This document shows positions 1 through 5,779 of a stretch of DNA of 7,053 nt, piece after piece; the stretch's first letter is position 1; every line of letters begins with the position of its first letter. The notes below the pieces were generated by a model that was given only the letters and a program-made list of their open reading frames with translations, was not told the origin of the DNA and searched no databases. The position numbers and the translations under genes were made by a program. Origin of the DNA: Thermoplasmata archaeon (GTDB lineage: Archaea; Thermoplasmatota; Thermoplasmata; Thermoplasmatales; Thermoplasmataceae). The stretch lies in contig JAJZKL010000052.1 of NCBI GenBank assembly GCA_021804185.1, forward strand, positions 1 through 7,053. The letters run 5' to 3'.

Positions 1-1
1 C

Positions 2-361
2 AACGGGACTCTAAGCGATCTCAGGGAAGCAGCAGAAATACTTAAGGGAAATCAGGTGCACAGAAGGGTGAGTCTCATCGTTGTTCCGGCTACCCGGAAT
101 ATATACAAAAAAGCTCTCGACGAAGGCCTGATCAGGACTCTGCTTGATGCTGGCGCCACAATCGCTCCATCGACATGCGGGGCATGTGCAGGTCTGCACA
201 TGGGGGTCCTCGGAAAGGGCGAAATCGCACTATCGAATACGAACAGGAACTACAGAGGACGAATGGGTCATCCAGGGAGCAGGGTATATCTGTCAGGTAC
301 GTACGTTTGCGCATCATCTGCAATTGAAGGGAAAATATCAGATCCGAGGGAGTTTGCATGA
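2..361 (+). CDS. LeuC-type dehydratase large subunit (3-isopropylmalate/homoaconitate dehydratase family), C-terminal fragment
   Basis: Only the last 119 codons are present; the reading frame enters from outside the window. The protein is the large, [4Fe-4S]-carrying subunit of a two-subunit aconitase-superfamily hydro-lyase, which isomerises a 2-hydroxy acid through an unsaturated acid. The fragment opens on Asn-Gly of what is probably the CTNG motif, so the first cluster cysteine lies just outside. The other two cluster ligands are visible in CGACAGLHMG (local residues 59-68, C59 and C62). The family signature TNRNYRGRMGHP (80-91) follows. The TGA stop overlaps the ATG of the small subunit by 4 bp (ATGA), so the pair is translationally coupled. 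The family is certain. The substrate (isopropylmalate, homocitrate, citramalate or a related acid) cannot be read from this piece. Confidence 0.93.
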   Translation, partial: NGTLSDLREAAEILKGNQVHRRVSLIVVPATRNIYKKALDEGLIRTLLDAGATIAPSTCGACAGLHMGVLGKGEIALSNTNRNYRGRMGHPGSRVYLSGTYVCASSAIEGKISDPREFA

Positions 362-864
362 AAGGTAGAGTGTTTGTTTTCGGTGATAATGTAGATACGG
401 ACGTAATCGCGCCAGGAGGGTATCTGCATCTGGGAATGGATCAACTGCTCGTCCATACAATGGAAGCAATTGATCCGGAGTTTCATAAAACTGTCAGGCA
501 CGGCGACATAATTGTTGCAGGAGAAAACTTTGGCTCCGGTTCTTCAAGGGAACAGGCACCAATGGTTCTGAGAGAAGCAGGGATTTCATTCATAGCGGCA
601 AAAAGCTTCGCAAGGATATTCTTCAGAAATTCCTTCAACGTCGGGCTCCCGCTGGCCCTGATTTCAGATATCTCGGCAATAGGAAATGGGCACGCAGTTG
701 AATACAGTCTGGAGCATGGATACATTCTTGACATTGCGAGTGGCAGAAAGGTTGCCATAGAAGTGCCAAAAGGACCGCTTCTCGATATCCTCAACAGCGG
801 AGGAATGATTAATTTTGTCAGGCAGGAACTGGAGAAAATAAGAGGGAAATCCGGTCCCGGGTAA
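358..864 (+). CDS. LeuD-type dehydratase small subunit (3-isopropylmalate/homoaconitate dehydratase family)
   Basis: This 168-residue protein has the normal length for LeuD-type small subunits. It is the swivelling domain that closes over the substrate held at the iron-sulfur cluster of the large subunit. Visible landmarks are GDNVDTDVIAPGGYL (9-23), GENFGSGSSREQA (55-67, with the serine/arginine active-site loop) and AKSFARIFFRN (81-91). The start overlaps the large-subunit stop (ATGA) and has a Shine-Dalgarno-like GAGGGAG at 346-352, 5 nt upstream. The substrate-recognition loop after Tyr22-Leu23 reads His24-Leu25. From memory of the Methanocaldococcus enzymes, homoaconitase has YLRT and isopropylmalate isomerase YLVY, so this subunit matches neither. 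It may serve leucine or isoleucine synthesis, or a catabolic hydration step linked to the tcu genes on the other strand. Family call firm, substrate open. Confidence 0.93.
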   Translation: MKGRVFVFGDNVDTDVIAPGGYLHLGMDQLLVHTMEAIDPEFHKTVRHGDIIVAGENFGSGSSREQAPMVLREAGISFIAAKSFARIFFRNSFNVGLPLALISDISAIGNGHAVEYSLEHGYILDIASGRKVAIEVPKGPLLDILNSGGMINFVRQELEKIRGKSGPG

Positions 865-878
865 AACCTGATAACACA

Positions 879-908
879 TTTTTAACATGACTCCACTAGA
901 AATTTTTT
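879..908 (+). terminator. oligo-T terminator region after the LeuCD-type pair
   Basis: Two T tracts (T5 at 879-883 and T6 at 903-908) follow the stop codon at 862-864. Archaeal RNA polymerase commonly terminates on such tracts without a strong hairpin. The second tract lies in a small dyad, TAGAAA-TTT-TTTCTA (897-911). Assignment is by position and composition only. Confidence 0.45.
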
Positions 909-916
909 CTAATGCG

Positions 917-938
917 TTAAAAAGAACATTAATATATA
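917..938 (+). promoter_or_regulatory. archaeal promoter (BRE/TATA) of the MFS transporter gene
   Basis: A TATA-like element, TTAATATATA (929-938), is preceded by the purine-rich AAAAAGAA (919-926), which suits a TFB recognition element. The centre of the TATA is about 26 bp before the ATG at 960, the usual TATA-to-start distance in archaea. This predicts a leaderless mRNA beginning at that ATG. A weaker A-rich stretch, TTAAAAAG (917-924), would fit a leaderless start at the alternative GTG 948. Confidence 0.6.
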
Positions 939-959
939 GTTAGTCGTGTGAGCGTTTTA

Positions 960-2354
960 ATGACGGAAACGAAAAACTACGAAGGAAGCGTTGCAGACAG
1001 ACTCGAGAGGCTGCCTTCCAGTAAGTTCCACAGGAATTTCCTGCTCATGCTCACAAGTGGAGAATGGGCGGAGAGCTTGATGCTCCTGGGAAACGGAGCA
1101 GTACTTGCTTTAGTGGGACTTTACTTTGGCCTTTCTGGTTCATTATCTGCGTACGCCATTCCGATCCCGTTCTTTTTTGGCGAATTTTTTGGCTCGATGT
1201 TTTTTGGGAGACTCGCCGACAGGAAAGGAAGGAGAACAGTATTTCTGTATAACCAGCTATTCTTTGGAGCTGGTATGCTTATTGCTGGATTCATGCAGCA
1301 GTGGCAGCTCATTGCTCTCTTTGTATTCATAGGAGGAATTGGAGTTGGAGGAGAATTCCCGCTTGTCGACAGCTACGGAACAGAAGTCTTCAAGGGGCAT
1401 CACAGGGGTTCAAGACTGGCAATTGTTTACACTCTTGCTGTAACCGCAGCACCTGTAATAGTATATATTACGTCTGTTACGCACAGTCTCGGTCCGATTA
1501 CAAATGGGGTAGGATACTATTCATTCAGGATTCCACTGTGGATAATGGGCATATCTGGTTTCATAGTATGGGGTTTGAGACTTAGGCTGACAGAGTCCCC
1601 AAGATGGCTGGAAATCCATGGCCGGTACAAAGAAGCAGACCAGGTAATGACACACATCGAAGAAACCGTGAAGAAGGACCTGAACCTGAAAGAACTCCCT
1701 CCACCACAGAGCAAAACTTCCCTGTCAGAGAAGCCATCTAATTTCAAGGATATCTTCGCACCGGACGTTAGAAAGACTACTTTCATGATGATGATCTTCC
1801 AGTTCTTCCAGTCCGGAGTGTTCTATGGTTTTGTAACTTTCGCTCCTGGGATTATTCTCACTAAACTTGCCCATCAACATCAGACATTCACAAACCCTCT
1901 TGGATTCGCTGCCGTAATATTCATAGGTTTTGTCGTGGGCAGTATATTCAACGTGTTCATAATCGACAAGGTTGAGAGGAAATGGGGGATCATCGTGTTT
2001 GCTATTCTCGGAGGCATATTCGGTACGATGTTCGCAGACCTAAGTTCTCTAACTGAAGTTGTAATATTCGGCTTCCTCACAACATTCTCCCTCTGGAACT
2101 TCTCTAACTTCCTGCACCAGTATAATGCGGAAATCTTCCCAACAAGAGTGAGAACAACTGCAGCCGGTTTTGTATATTCCCTGAGCAGGATCTCAACAGC
2201 AATTCTTGTCCTTATAATCGCGGCGGTTTTTCAACCTCTGGGCGACCTGGCAATTTTCGCATTTATCTGGGTGCTCGTGGCCATCTGTGTCATAGACCTG
2301 ATAGTACTTGGTCCAAAGACCAGTGGAAGAAAAGTTGAAGACATAGCCCAATAA
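960..2354 (+). CDS. MFS transporter, sugar-porter/MHS-like, possible carboxylate carrier
   Basis: This 464-residue polytopic membrane protein belongs to the major facilitator superfamily and should be a proton-coupled or facilitated solute carrier in the cytoplasmic membrane. Family motifs are the loop 2-3 motif GRLADRKGRR (83-92), GGIGVGGEFP (125-134), TESPRWL (211-217) after the sixth helix, and EIFPTRVRTTAAG (391-403) late in the C-terminal half. A hydrophilic central loop spans about 218-270. These are marks of the sugar-porter/metabolite:H+ symporter branches, which include sugar, aromatic-acid and carboxylate carriers. Salmonella tcu loci carry an MFS tricarballylate carrier (TcuC), so a carboxylate substrate is plausible here, but only by neighbourhood. 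I chose ATG 960 because it sits 26 bp after the TATA box. GTG 948 would add four residues but lies only about 14 bp from that box. The gene has its own promoter and converges on the CoA transferase gene. Confidence 0.9.
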   Translation: MTETKNYEGSVADRLERLPSSKFHRNFLLMLTSGEWAESLMLLGNGAVLALVGLYFGLSGSLSAYAIPIPFFFGEFFGSMFFGRLADRKGRRTVFLYNQLFFGAGMLIAGFMQQWQLIALFVFIGGIGVGGEFPLVDSYGTEVFKGHHRGSRLAIVYTLAVTAAPVIVYITSVTHSLGPITNGVGYYSFRIPLWIMGISGFIVWGLRLRLTESPRWLEIHGRYKEADQVMTHIEETVKKDLNLKELPPPQSKTSLSEKPSNFKDIFAPDVRKTTFMMMIFQFFQSGVFYGFVTFAPGIILTKLAHQHQTFTNPLGFAAVIFIGFVVGSIFNVFIIDKVERKWGIIVFAILGGIFGTMFADLSSLTEVVIFGFLTTFSLWNFSNFLHQYNAEIFPTRVRTTAAGFVYSLSRISTAILVLIIAAVFQPLGDLAIFAFIWVLVAICVIDLIVLGPKTSGRKVEDIAQ

Positions 2355-2360
2355 ACAAAA
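2353..2360 (-). terminator. short T-rich tract ending the minus-strand operon
   Basis: Read on the minus strand, TTTTGTTT lies about 8 bp after the CoA transferase stop and overlaps the last codon of the MFS gene. It is the only T-rich tract near that stop, so it is the likely terminator, though short. Confidence 0.35.
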
Positions 2361-2405
2361 TATTTTTTTAAATTATTTTATTATTTTTTAAATTTTCAAT
2401 TTTTT
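2355..2405 (+). terminator. T-rich terminator of the MFS gene, inside the 3' end of the convergent gene
   Basis: Immediately after the MFS stop, the + strand has T7 (2363-2369), T6 (2384-2389) and a further T-rich run up to 2405. No strong stem is visible. Oligo-T tracts of this kind are typical archaeal terminators. Most of the tract also encodes the Lys/Asn-rich C-terminal tail of the oppositely oriented CoA transferase. Confidence 0.6.
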
Positions 2406-3495
2406 CGTCTGAATATCCAAGTTCACGTAGAATTTCTTCATCATCCTCACCAAGTTCCGGAGGTTCTTTCTGGAAAGCCGATCCATTGGGAATAGTGGGC
2501 ATGAAGATCTTGCCGCCTTCAAAGTTCTGCTCTGCCATTTTCGGCTTCAAATGGATATCACTGAGGAGATCCCATGGAGTGTTCAGGACTGAGTATGCTA
2601 CATTAAGTTTCGATAGCAACTTCTCAAGGTCTGCATAATCAATTTCACTGATTCGTTTTTCTATAATCTTCAGCAATTCCGGTCTCTTCGCATATCTATC
2701 CTCATTCTTTTCGAATTGGGGATCATCACATACACCGAGTTTCAACCCTTCACAGAACTTCACCCACTGATTATCTGTGGTAACTCCGATGAATATATCC
2801 TTCCCATCCCTGGTCTTGAAGAAGTCATATATCGCCCATGAAAAGCCCTCCACATTTATCGGCTTGATTGGTTTGTGGTTGATCTGGTAGGTCACGATGT
2901 GCTGTCCAATGAGGAAAGCCGAGGTTTCAAACATTCCGATATCTATGTATTTGCCTTTCCCGCTCGCCTCCCGTTCATACAGTGCCGAGAGTATGCCTAT
3001 CACTCCGAACATGGCGGAGGTTATGTCGACAATGGAAGTTCCGACTCTCAGAGGCTGATTCTCAAGGCCTGTCATATACGCAAGACCAGTGTGTACTTCA
3101 ATTGGATAATCGAGTGACTTCCTGTCTTCATACGGGCCTTTCCCGTAACCCTTCAGCGATAGATAGATCAGGCCCGGATTGATCCTGCTGAGAATCTCAT
3201 AAGACAGGCCGGATCTTCTAAGTGCTCCGCTCCCGAGATTGTCTATGAGGACATCCGATTCGGCAATGAGCTTCAGGAATATTTCACGGCCTTCATCGCT
3301 GTTGAAATTCAGCGTCAGGCTCCTCTTGTTCCTGTTGAAAAACCTGAACGAACCGGTGCTCGTCCCTGTCAGCCTCCTTGAAATATCTCCCTCGCCCGGT
3401 TTCTCTATCTTTATGACATCGTGCCCAAGATCGGCCAGAATGAGCCCTGCCGTCGGGCCTGCAACTATGTGCCCTATCTCAATTACCCTTACCAT
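2368..3495 (-). CDS. family III (CaiB/BaiF) acyl-CoA transferase
   Basis: This 375-residue cytoplasmic enzyme moves CoA between carboxylic acids, in the fold shared by formyl-CoA transferase, CaiB and succinyl-CoA:(citra)malate or itaconate transferases. The N-terminus has the family pattern AGPTAGLILADLGHDVIKIE (12-31), followed by GEGD (34-37) and NRNKRSLTLNF (54-64). Asp157 in RVGTSIVD, followed by a GVIGILSALYERE-type helix, matches the catalytic aspartate that forms the acyl anhydride and glutamyl/aspartyl-CoA intermediates. GKGKYIDIGMFE is also typical. The start ATG has a Shine-Dalgarno site 5 nt upstream and follows the DRE-TIM gene after 47 bp, so it is the second gene of that transcription unit. 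The neighbours suggest a di- or tricarboxylate as CoA acceptor. Racemase members of the same fold (alpha-methylacyl-CoA racemase) cannot be fully excluded. Confidence 0.9.
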   Translation of the reverse strand: MVRVIEIGHIVAGPTAGLILADLGHDVIKIEKPGEGDISRRLTGTSTGSFRFFNRNKRSLTLNFNSDEGREIFLKLIAESDVLIDNLGSGALRRSGLSYEILSRINPGLIYLSLKGYGKGPYEDRKSLDYPIEVHTGLAYMTGLENQPLRVGTSIVDITSAMFGVIGILSALYEREASGKGKYIDIGMFETSAFLIGQHIVTYQINHKPIKPINVEGFSWAIYDFFKTRDGKDIFIGVTTDNQWVKFCEGLKLGVCDDPQFEKNEDRYAKRPELLKIIEKRISEIDYADLEKLLSKLNVAYSVLNTPWDLLSDIHLKPKMAEQNFEGGKIFMPTIPNGSAFQKEPPELGEDDEEILRELGYSDEKIENLKNNKII

Positions 3496-3500
3496 TCCGT

Positions 3501-3507
3501 ATCACCC
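3501..3507 (-). promoter_or_regulatory. Shine-Dalgarno site of the CoA transferase gene
   Basis: GGGTGAT on the minus strand contains GGTGAT, complementary to the conserved 3' end of 16S rRNA, with a 5-nt spacer to the ATG at 3495. It supports that start and an operon-internal gene made from a leadered message. No TATA-like element is visible in the 47-bp gap. Confidence 0.65.
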
Positions 3508-3542
3508 GCTGAAAATGCAACTGAATTCCAGGAAAACATGGA

Positions 3543-4580
3543 TTACAGCCTCTCCCTTGCCAGTTTCACAATTTCTGATGTTGTGACTGTTTTCCCTGTG
3601 CTTACCGCAATATCCTTGACCTGTTCTGTAAGGATGATAAGCTGTTCCTTCTCCAGATTGATGTTGCTGAGTTCAAGGATTTTCTTTATCATTGTTCTCC
3701 CGGTGTAGACATTAACCGAGAAGCTTTCTCCTTTAAAGACTCCAGAGAAAGCCGCATGTGTTCCTGCCGTGTGAACATTTGTGTTCCTGCCGACGCATGG
3801 GAAATTATCGATGAAGAGTGAATTTCCTATTTTATCCATGATAAGGTCCATAACCCTTGCATACACCTTTGAAAGTTTTTCGTGATCAATGCCGGTGGAA
3901 ACCCCATCGATTTCAAGCAGTCTCGCAACACTGGCAGTGTCCGTTATTCCATTCCTCTCTCCCAAGCCATAAATGCATGTGTCCACGAAATCCGTTCCGG
4001 CATTAACTCCTGCGAGAGCATTGGCAACTGCACCTCCTGAATCGTTGTGGCAGTGAACCTCTATCTTGCATTTCAGGGTCTCTCTTGCCCTGGTTATGAC
4101 CTTCTGCATCAACTGTGGAGAAGCACTGCCAGTTGTGTCCGGAAGTTGTATAACATCGGCACCGGCATCTTCAAGTTTCCTGGCCATGTCCATGAGCCTG
4201 TCAATATTGATCTTCGCGATGTCAACTATTCCAACTTCAACGATCTTATCAGTTTTGGAAGCGTATTTCACTGCATCTACAATTTCGCCAAAAGCATCAA
4301 TTTCAAAGGGGAGGTGCAACGAAATGTTGGCTCCAGTTCCATTAATTATGTCTATGTCGCTTTTAACAGTTCTTCCAAGGCCGTAAGTCTCCCTGAAGAA
4401 ACCCTTCGACACTATTTCCCTTGTGACTTCCACTTCAGATTTATGGGCTGAAGGGTAAGAAACAAGGGCTCTTTTTATTCCCGCTTCGGATAACAGGCGG
4501 GCAAGCTGAATTTTCTCTGAAATTGTAAAAGACATGCCGGGGGTTTGCAGTCCCTCACGTAAAGTATCATCGGTTATCAT
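3543..4580 (-). CDS. DRE-TIM metallolyase-family enzyme, homocitrate/isopropylmalate synthase-like
   Basis: This 345-residue TIM-barrel enzyme has the catalytic parts of the homocitrate/isopropylmalate/citramalate synthases, which join acetyl-CoA to a 2-oxo acid. HMG-CoA lyase, in the same superfamily, cleaves such bonds. DDTLREGLQ (4-12) gives the active-site Arg8 and metal-ligand Glu9. HCHND (176-180) is the HxH metal site, and GLGERNG (205-211) closes the barrel. HTAGTHA (270-276) matches the HkaGxHa segment of synthase subdomains and is followed by a short helical tail. There is no room for the C-terminal LeuA regulatory domain. The LREG form with Glu is seen in homocitrate synthases, whereas LeuA and HMG-CoA lyase have RDG. 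I start at ATG 4580 because the TATA box is about 26 bp upstream; a TTG one codon earlier is less likely. Its operon with a CoA transferase, downstream of tcuAB, allows either synthase or lyase function. Confidence 0.85.
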   Translation of the reverse strand: MITDDTLREGLQTPGMSFTISEKIQLARLLSEAGIKRALVSYPSAHKSEVEVTREIVSKGFFRETYGLGRTVKSDIDIINGTGANISLHLPFEIDAFGEIVDAVKYASKTDKIVEVGIVDIAKINIDRLMDMARKLEDAGADVIQLPDTTGSASPQLMQKVITRARETLKCKIEVHCHNDSGGAVANALAGVNAGTDFVDTCIYGLGERNGITDTASVARLLEIDGVSTGIDHEKLSKVYARVMDLIMDKIGNSLFIDNFPCVGRNTNVHTAGTHAAFSGVFKGESFSVNVYTGRTMIKKILELSNINLEKEQLIILTEQVKDIAVSTGKTVTTSEIVKLARERL

Positions 4581-4585
4581 CAATT

Positions 4586-4601
4586 TTACAGGCGACTGTA
4601 A
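4586..4601. promoter_or_regulatory. 16-bp dyad between TATA box and start codon, candidate operator
   Basis: The sequence is a perfect dyad TTACAG-GCGA-CTGTAA (6-bp arms, 4-bp centre). It abuts the TATA-like box and ends 5 bp before the ATG at 4580. A protein bound here would block initiation, the classic position of an archaeal repressor site. Dyad and position are seen; the regulator is unknown. Confidence 0.45.
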
Positions 4602-4609
4602 TATTTTAA
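4602..4609 (-). promoter_or_regulatory. TATA-like box of the DRE-TIM/CoA transferase unit
   Basis: On the minus strand TTAAAATA, preceded by AAAGTTTAC, lies with its centre about 26 bp before ATG 4580. This fits a leaderless transcript for the DRE-TIM gene. The 95 bp between tcuB and this ATG hold this promoter, two dyads and a repeated TGAAC element, and no gene. Confidence 0.55.
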
Positions 4610-4634
4610 GTAAACTTTGAACAGGTTAGAACAT

Positions 4635-4649
4635 TTACGGGAATCGTAA
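4635..4649. promoter_or_regulatory. 15-bp dyad upstream of the promoter, possible second regulator site or hairpin
   Basis: TTACG-GGAAT-CGTAA is a perfect 5-bp-arm dyad about 26 bp upstream of the TATA-like box. It shares TTAC/GTAA outer half-sites with the dyad at 4586-4601. It could be a second operator or a small hairpin after tcuB. Short arms in AT-rich sequence make chance a real possibility. Confidence 0.25.
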
Positions 4650-4675
4650 TTTACATATGTGAGGTGGCAGACAAT

Positions 4676-5779
4676 TCATGGGACGTTGTGATTATTGAAC
4701 CTGTTCAGGGACATCAGCCTTACAATAATGTGGAGAACATTTGTTGAAAAAGGTGCGGTGATGAACATAGTGTATATGGCAGAATAATGTATCAGGAGCA
4801 TCAGGTAGACCTCTTCTGATCCGGCAGTATACCTGAACAGCAGAGTCAAAAGCCCGGTCAGGGCTACAACAAAGAATTCCAGGATGAGCAGGAAATCGAA
4901 GCCTTCCATGGTCATGAAAGGCTGTGTATTCCTTGACGATAATCTGGCAACAAGTCCAAGCAGTCCCCCGACAGTAAGCATCAGCCCTCCGGTTACGCCT
5001 GCGATGACCACCGGGCTGTAAAACGGAAACGGAGAAGGAATGGCGAGAATGTCCTCATAAATGAACCCAAGCGTAGTAGAAAGAATATCCATCAGGAAAC
5101 CATAGAATATCAGCAGGTGGAAACCAAACCTTACATTGCTTTCTTTCTCACCGGGATAATGTATCTTCCTGAACCATTTGTGAGCCAGTACATTCAGCAG
5201 AGTGGTGATCCCGGCGACACCGCCTCCTGCATTCTGGACACCTCTGTCCAGCCCATTGATTACCAGTCTCCGGTACCGTATGCCGGCAACAGCAAACATG
5301 GAAAGGAGATACAGTGACAGCATCGAGCTTACAGCTATCAGCGGATATTTCGGGACAAGTTTGTAAAAGCTGACCGGTCCGGGGGAATATATATTGTTGA
5401 ATGTGAAAATCCATCCGAGTATGATCGGAACCACGAGGATCAGGGAAAGCGCAATTTTTTTCTCCAGGGATCCGCTTAAATTAAAGGTCAGTTCCTCATA
5501 GGTTTTCTTTCGGATTTTTCTCGTGACTTCCGGAATATTGATCTTGAATTCGTGTGCATCTGGGACGTAGGGACAGGCATAATAGCAATCCCTGTGATCG
5601 TAACACAGGTTGGAATAGTAAAGAACGTCATTTCGGGTAATTATGTTCCCGGAATGAACCTCCGGCCAGACGGGGCAGTATCCCTCACAATATCTGCATG
5701 CGTTGCAAATGGTGAACTGCCGGACAGCGTCTTCCATCGTCCTGTCCCGGTCTGAAAAAATATCAAATTCTTCGCTCAA
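4676..5779 (-). CDS. tcuB: TcuB, membrane iron-sulfur electron-transfer partner of tricarballylate dehydrogenase
   Basis: This 367-residue protein matches the whole TcuB/CitB family architecture. A cytoplasmic ferredoxin-like N-terminus is followed by about six membrane helices (roughly 107-125, 146-167, 219-241, 256-279, 294-315 and 323-345). In Salmonella, TcuB reoxidises the FADH2 of TcuA and passes electrons to the membrane respiratory chain. The first cluster motif is complete: C25, C28, C31 and C35 followed by Pro. The second reads C59, H62, C65, C69-Pro, with His where I recall the family having a cysteine. His200, 207, 221, 331 and 350 near or in the helices could include haem ligands; that is a guess. 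The start is TTG, overlapping the tcuA TGA (TTGA) and preceded by a strong Shine-Dalgarno site. The next Met is at residue 15, which would still keep both clusters. Confidence 0.92.
   Translation of the reverse strand: MSEEFDIFSDRDRTMEDAVRQFTICNACRYCEGYCPVWPEVHSGNIITRNDVLYYSNLCYDHRDCYYACPYVPDAHEFKINIPEVTRKIRKKTYEELTFNLSGSLEKKIALSLILVVPIILGWIFTFNNIYSPGPVSFYKLVPKYPLIAVSSMLSLYLLSMFAVAGIRYRRLVINGLDRGVQNAGGGVAGITTLLNVLAHKWFRKIHYPGEKESNVRFGFHLLIFYGFLMDILSTTLGFIYEDILAIPSPFPFYSPVVIAGVTGGLMLTVGGLLGLVARLSSRNTQPFMTMEGFDFLLILEFFVVALTGLLTLLFRYTAGSEEVYLMLLIHYSAIYTMFITAPFSTNVLHIIVRLMSLNRFNNHNVP

Noticed and set aside
897..911. TAGAAA-TTT-TTTCTA palindrome as an operator for the MFS gene
   Set aside because: It is a short AT-only dyad built around a T6 tract after the preceding operon; a terminator role is simpler.
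948..959. GTG 948 as the MFS start
   Set aside because: It is only about 14 bp from the best TATA box and adds four residues with no ribosome-binding site. It is kept as an alternative because a weaker A-rich box would fit it.
3239..3708. Plus-strand open frames opposite the CoA transferase and DRE-TIM genes
   Set aside because: They are antisense to two well-supported enzymes, have no promoter or ribosome-binding site, and are low-complexity Ser/Leu/Pro translations typical of antisense frames.
4047..4451. 134-residue plus-strand open frame
   Set aside because: It is antisense to the catalytic barrel of the DRE-TIM enzyme, with no family resemblance seen and no expression signals.
5148..5414. 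88-residue cysteine/histidine-rich minus-strand open frame
   Set aside because: It lies wholly inside tcuB in another frame. TcuB is recognisable along its whole length, so this is a shadow; its Cys/His richness comes from frame-shifted codons.
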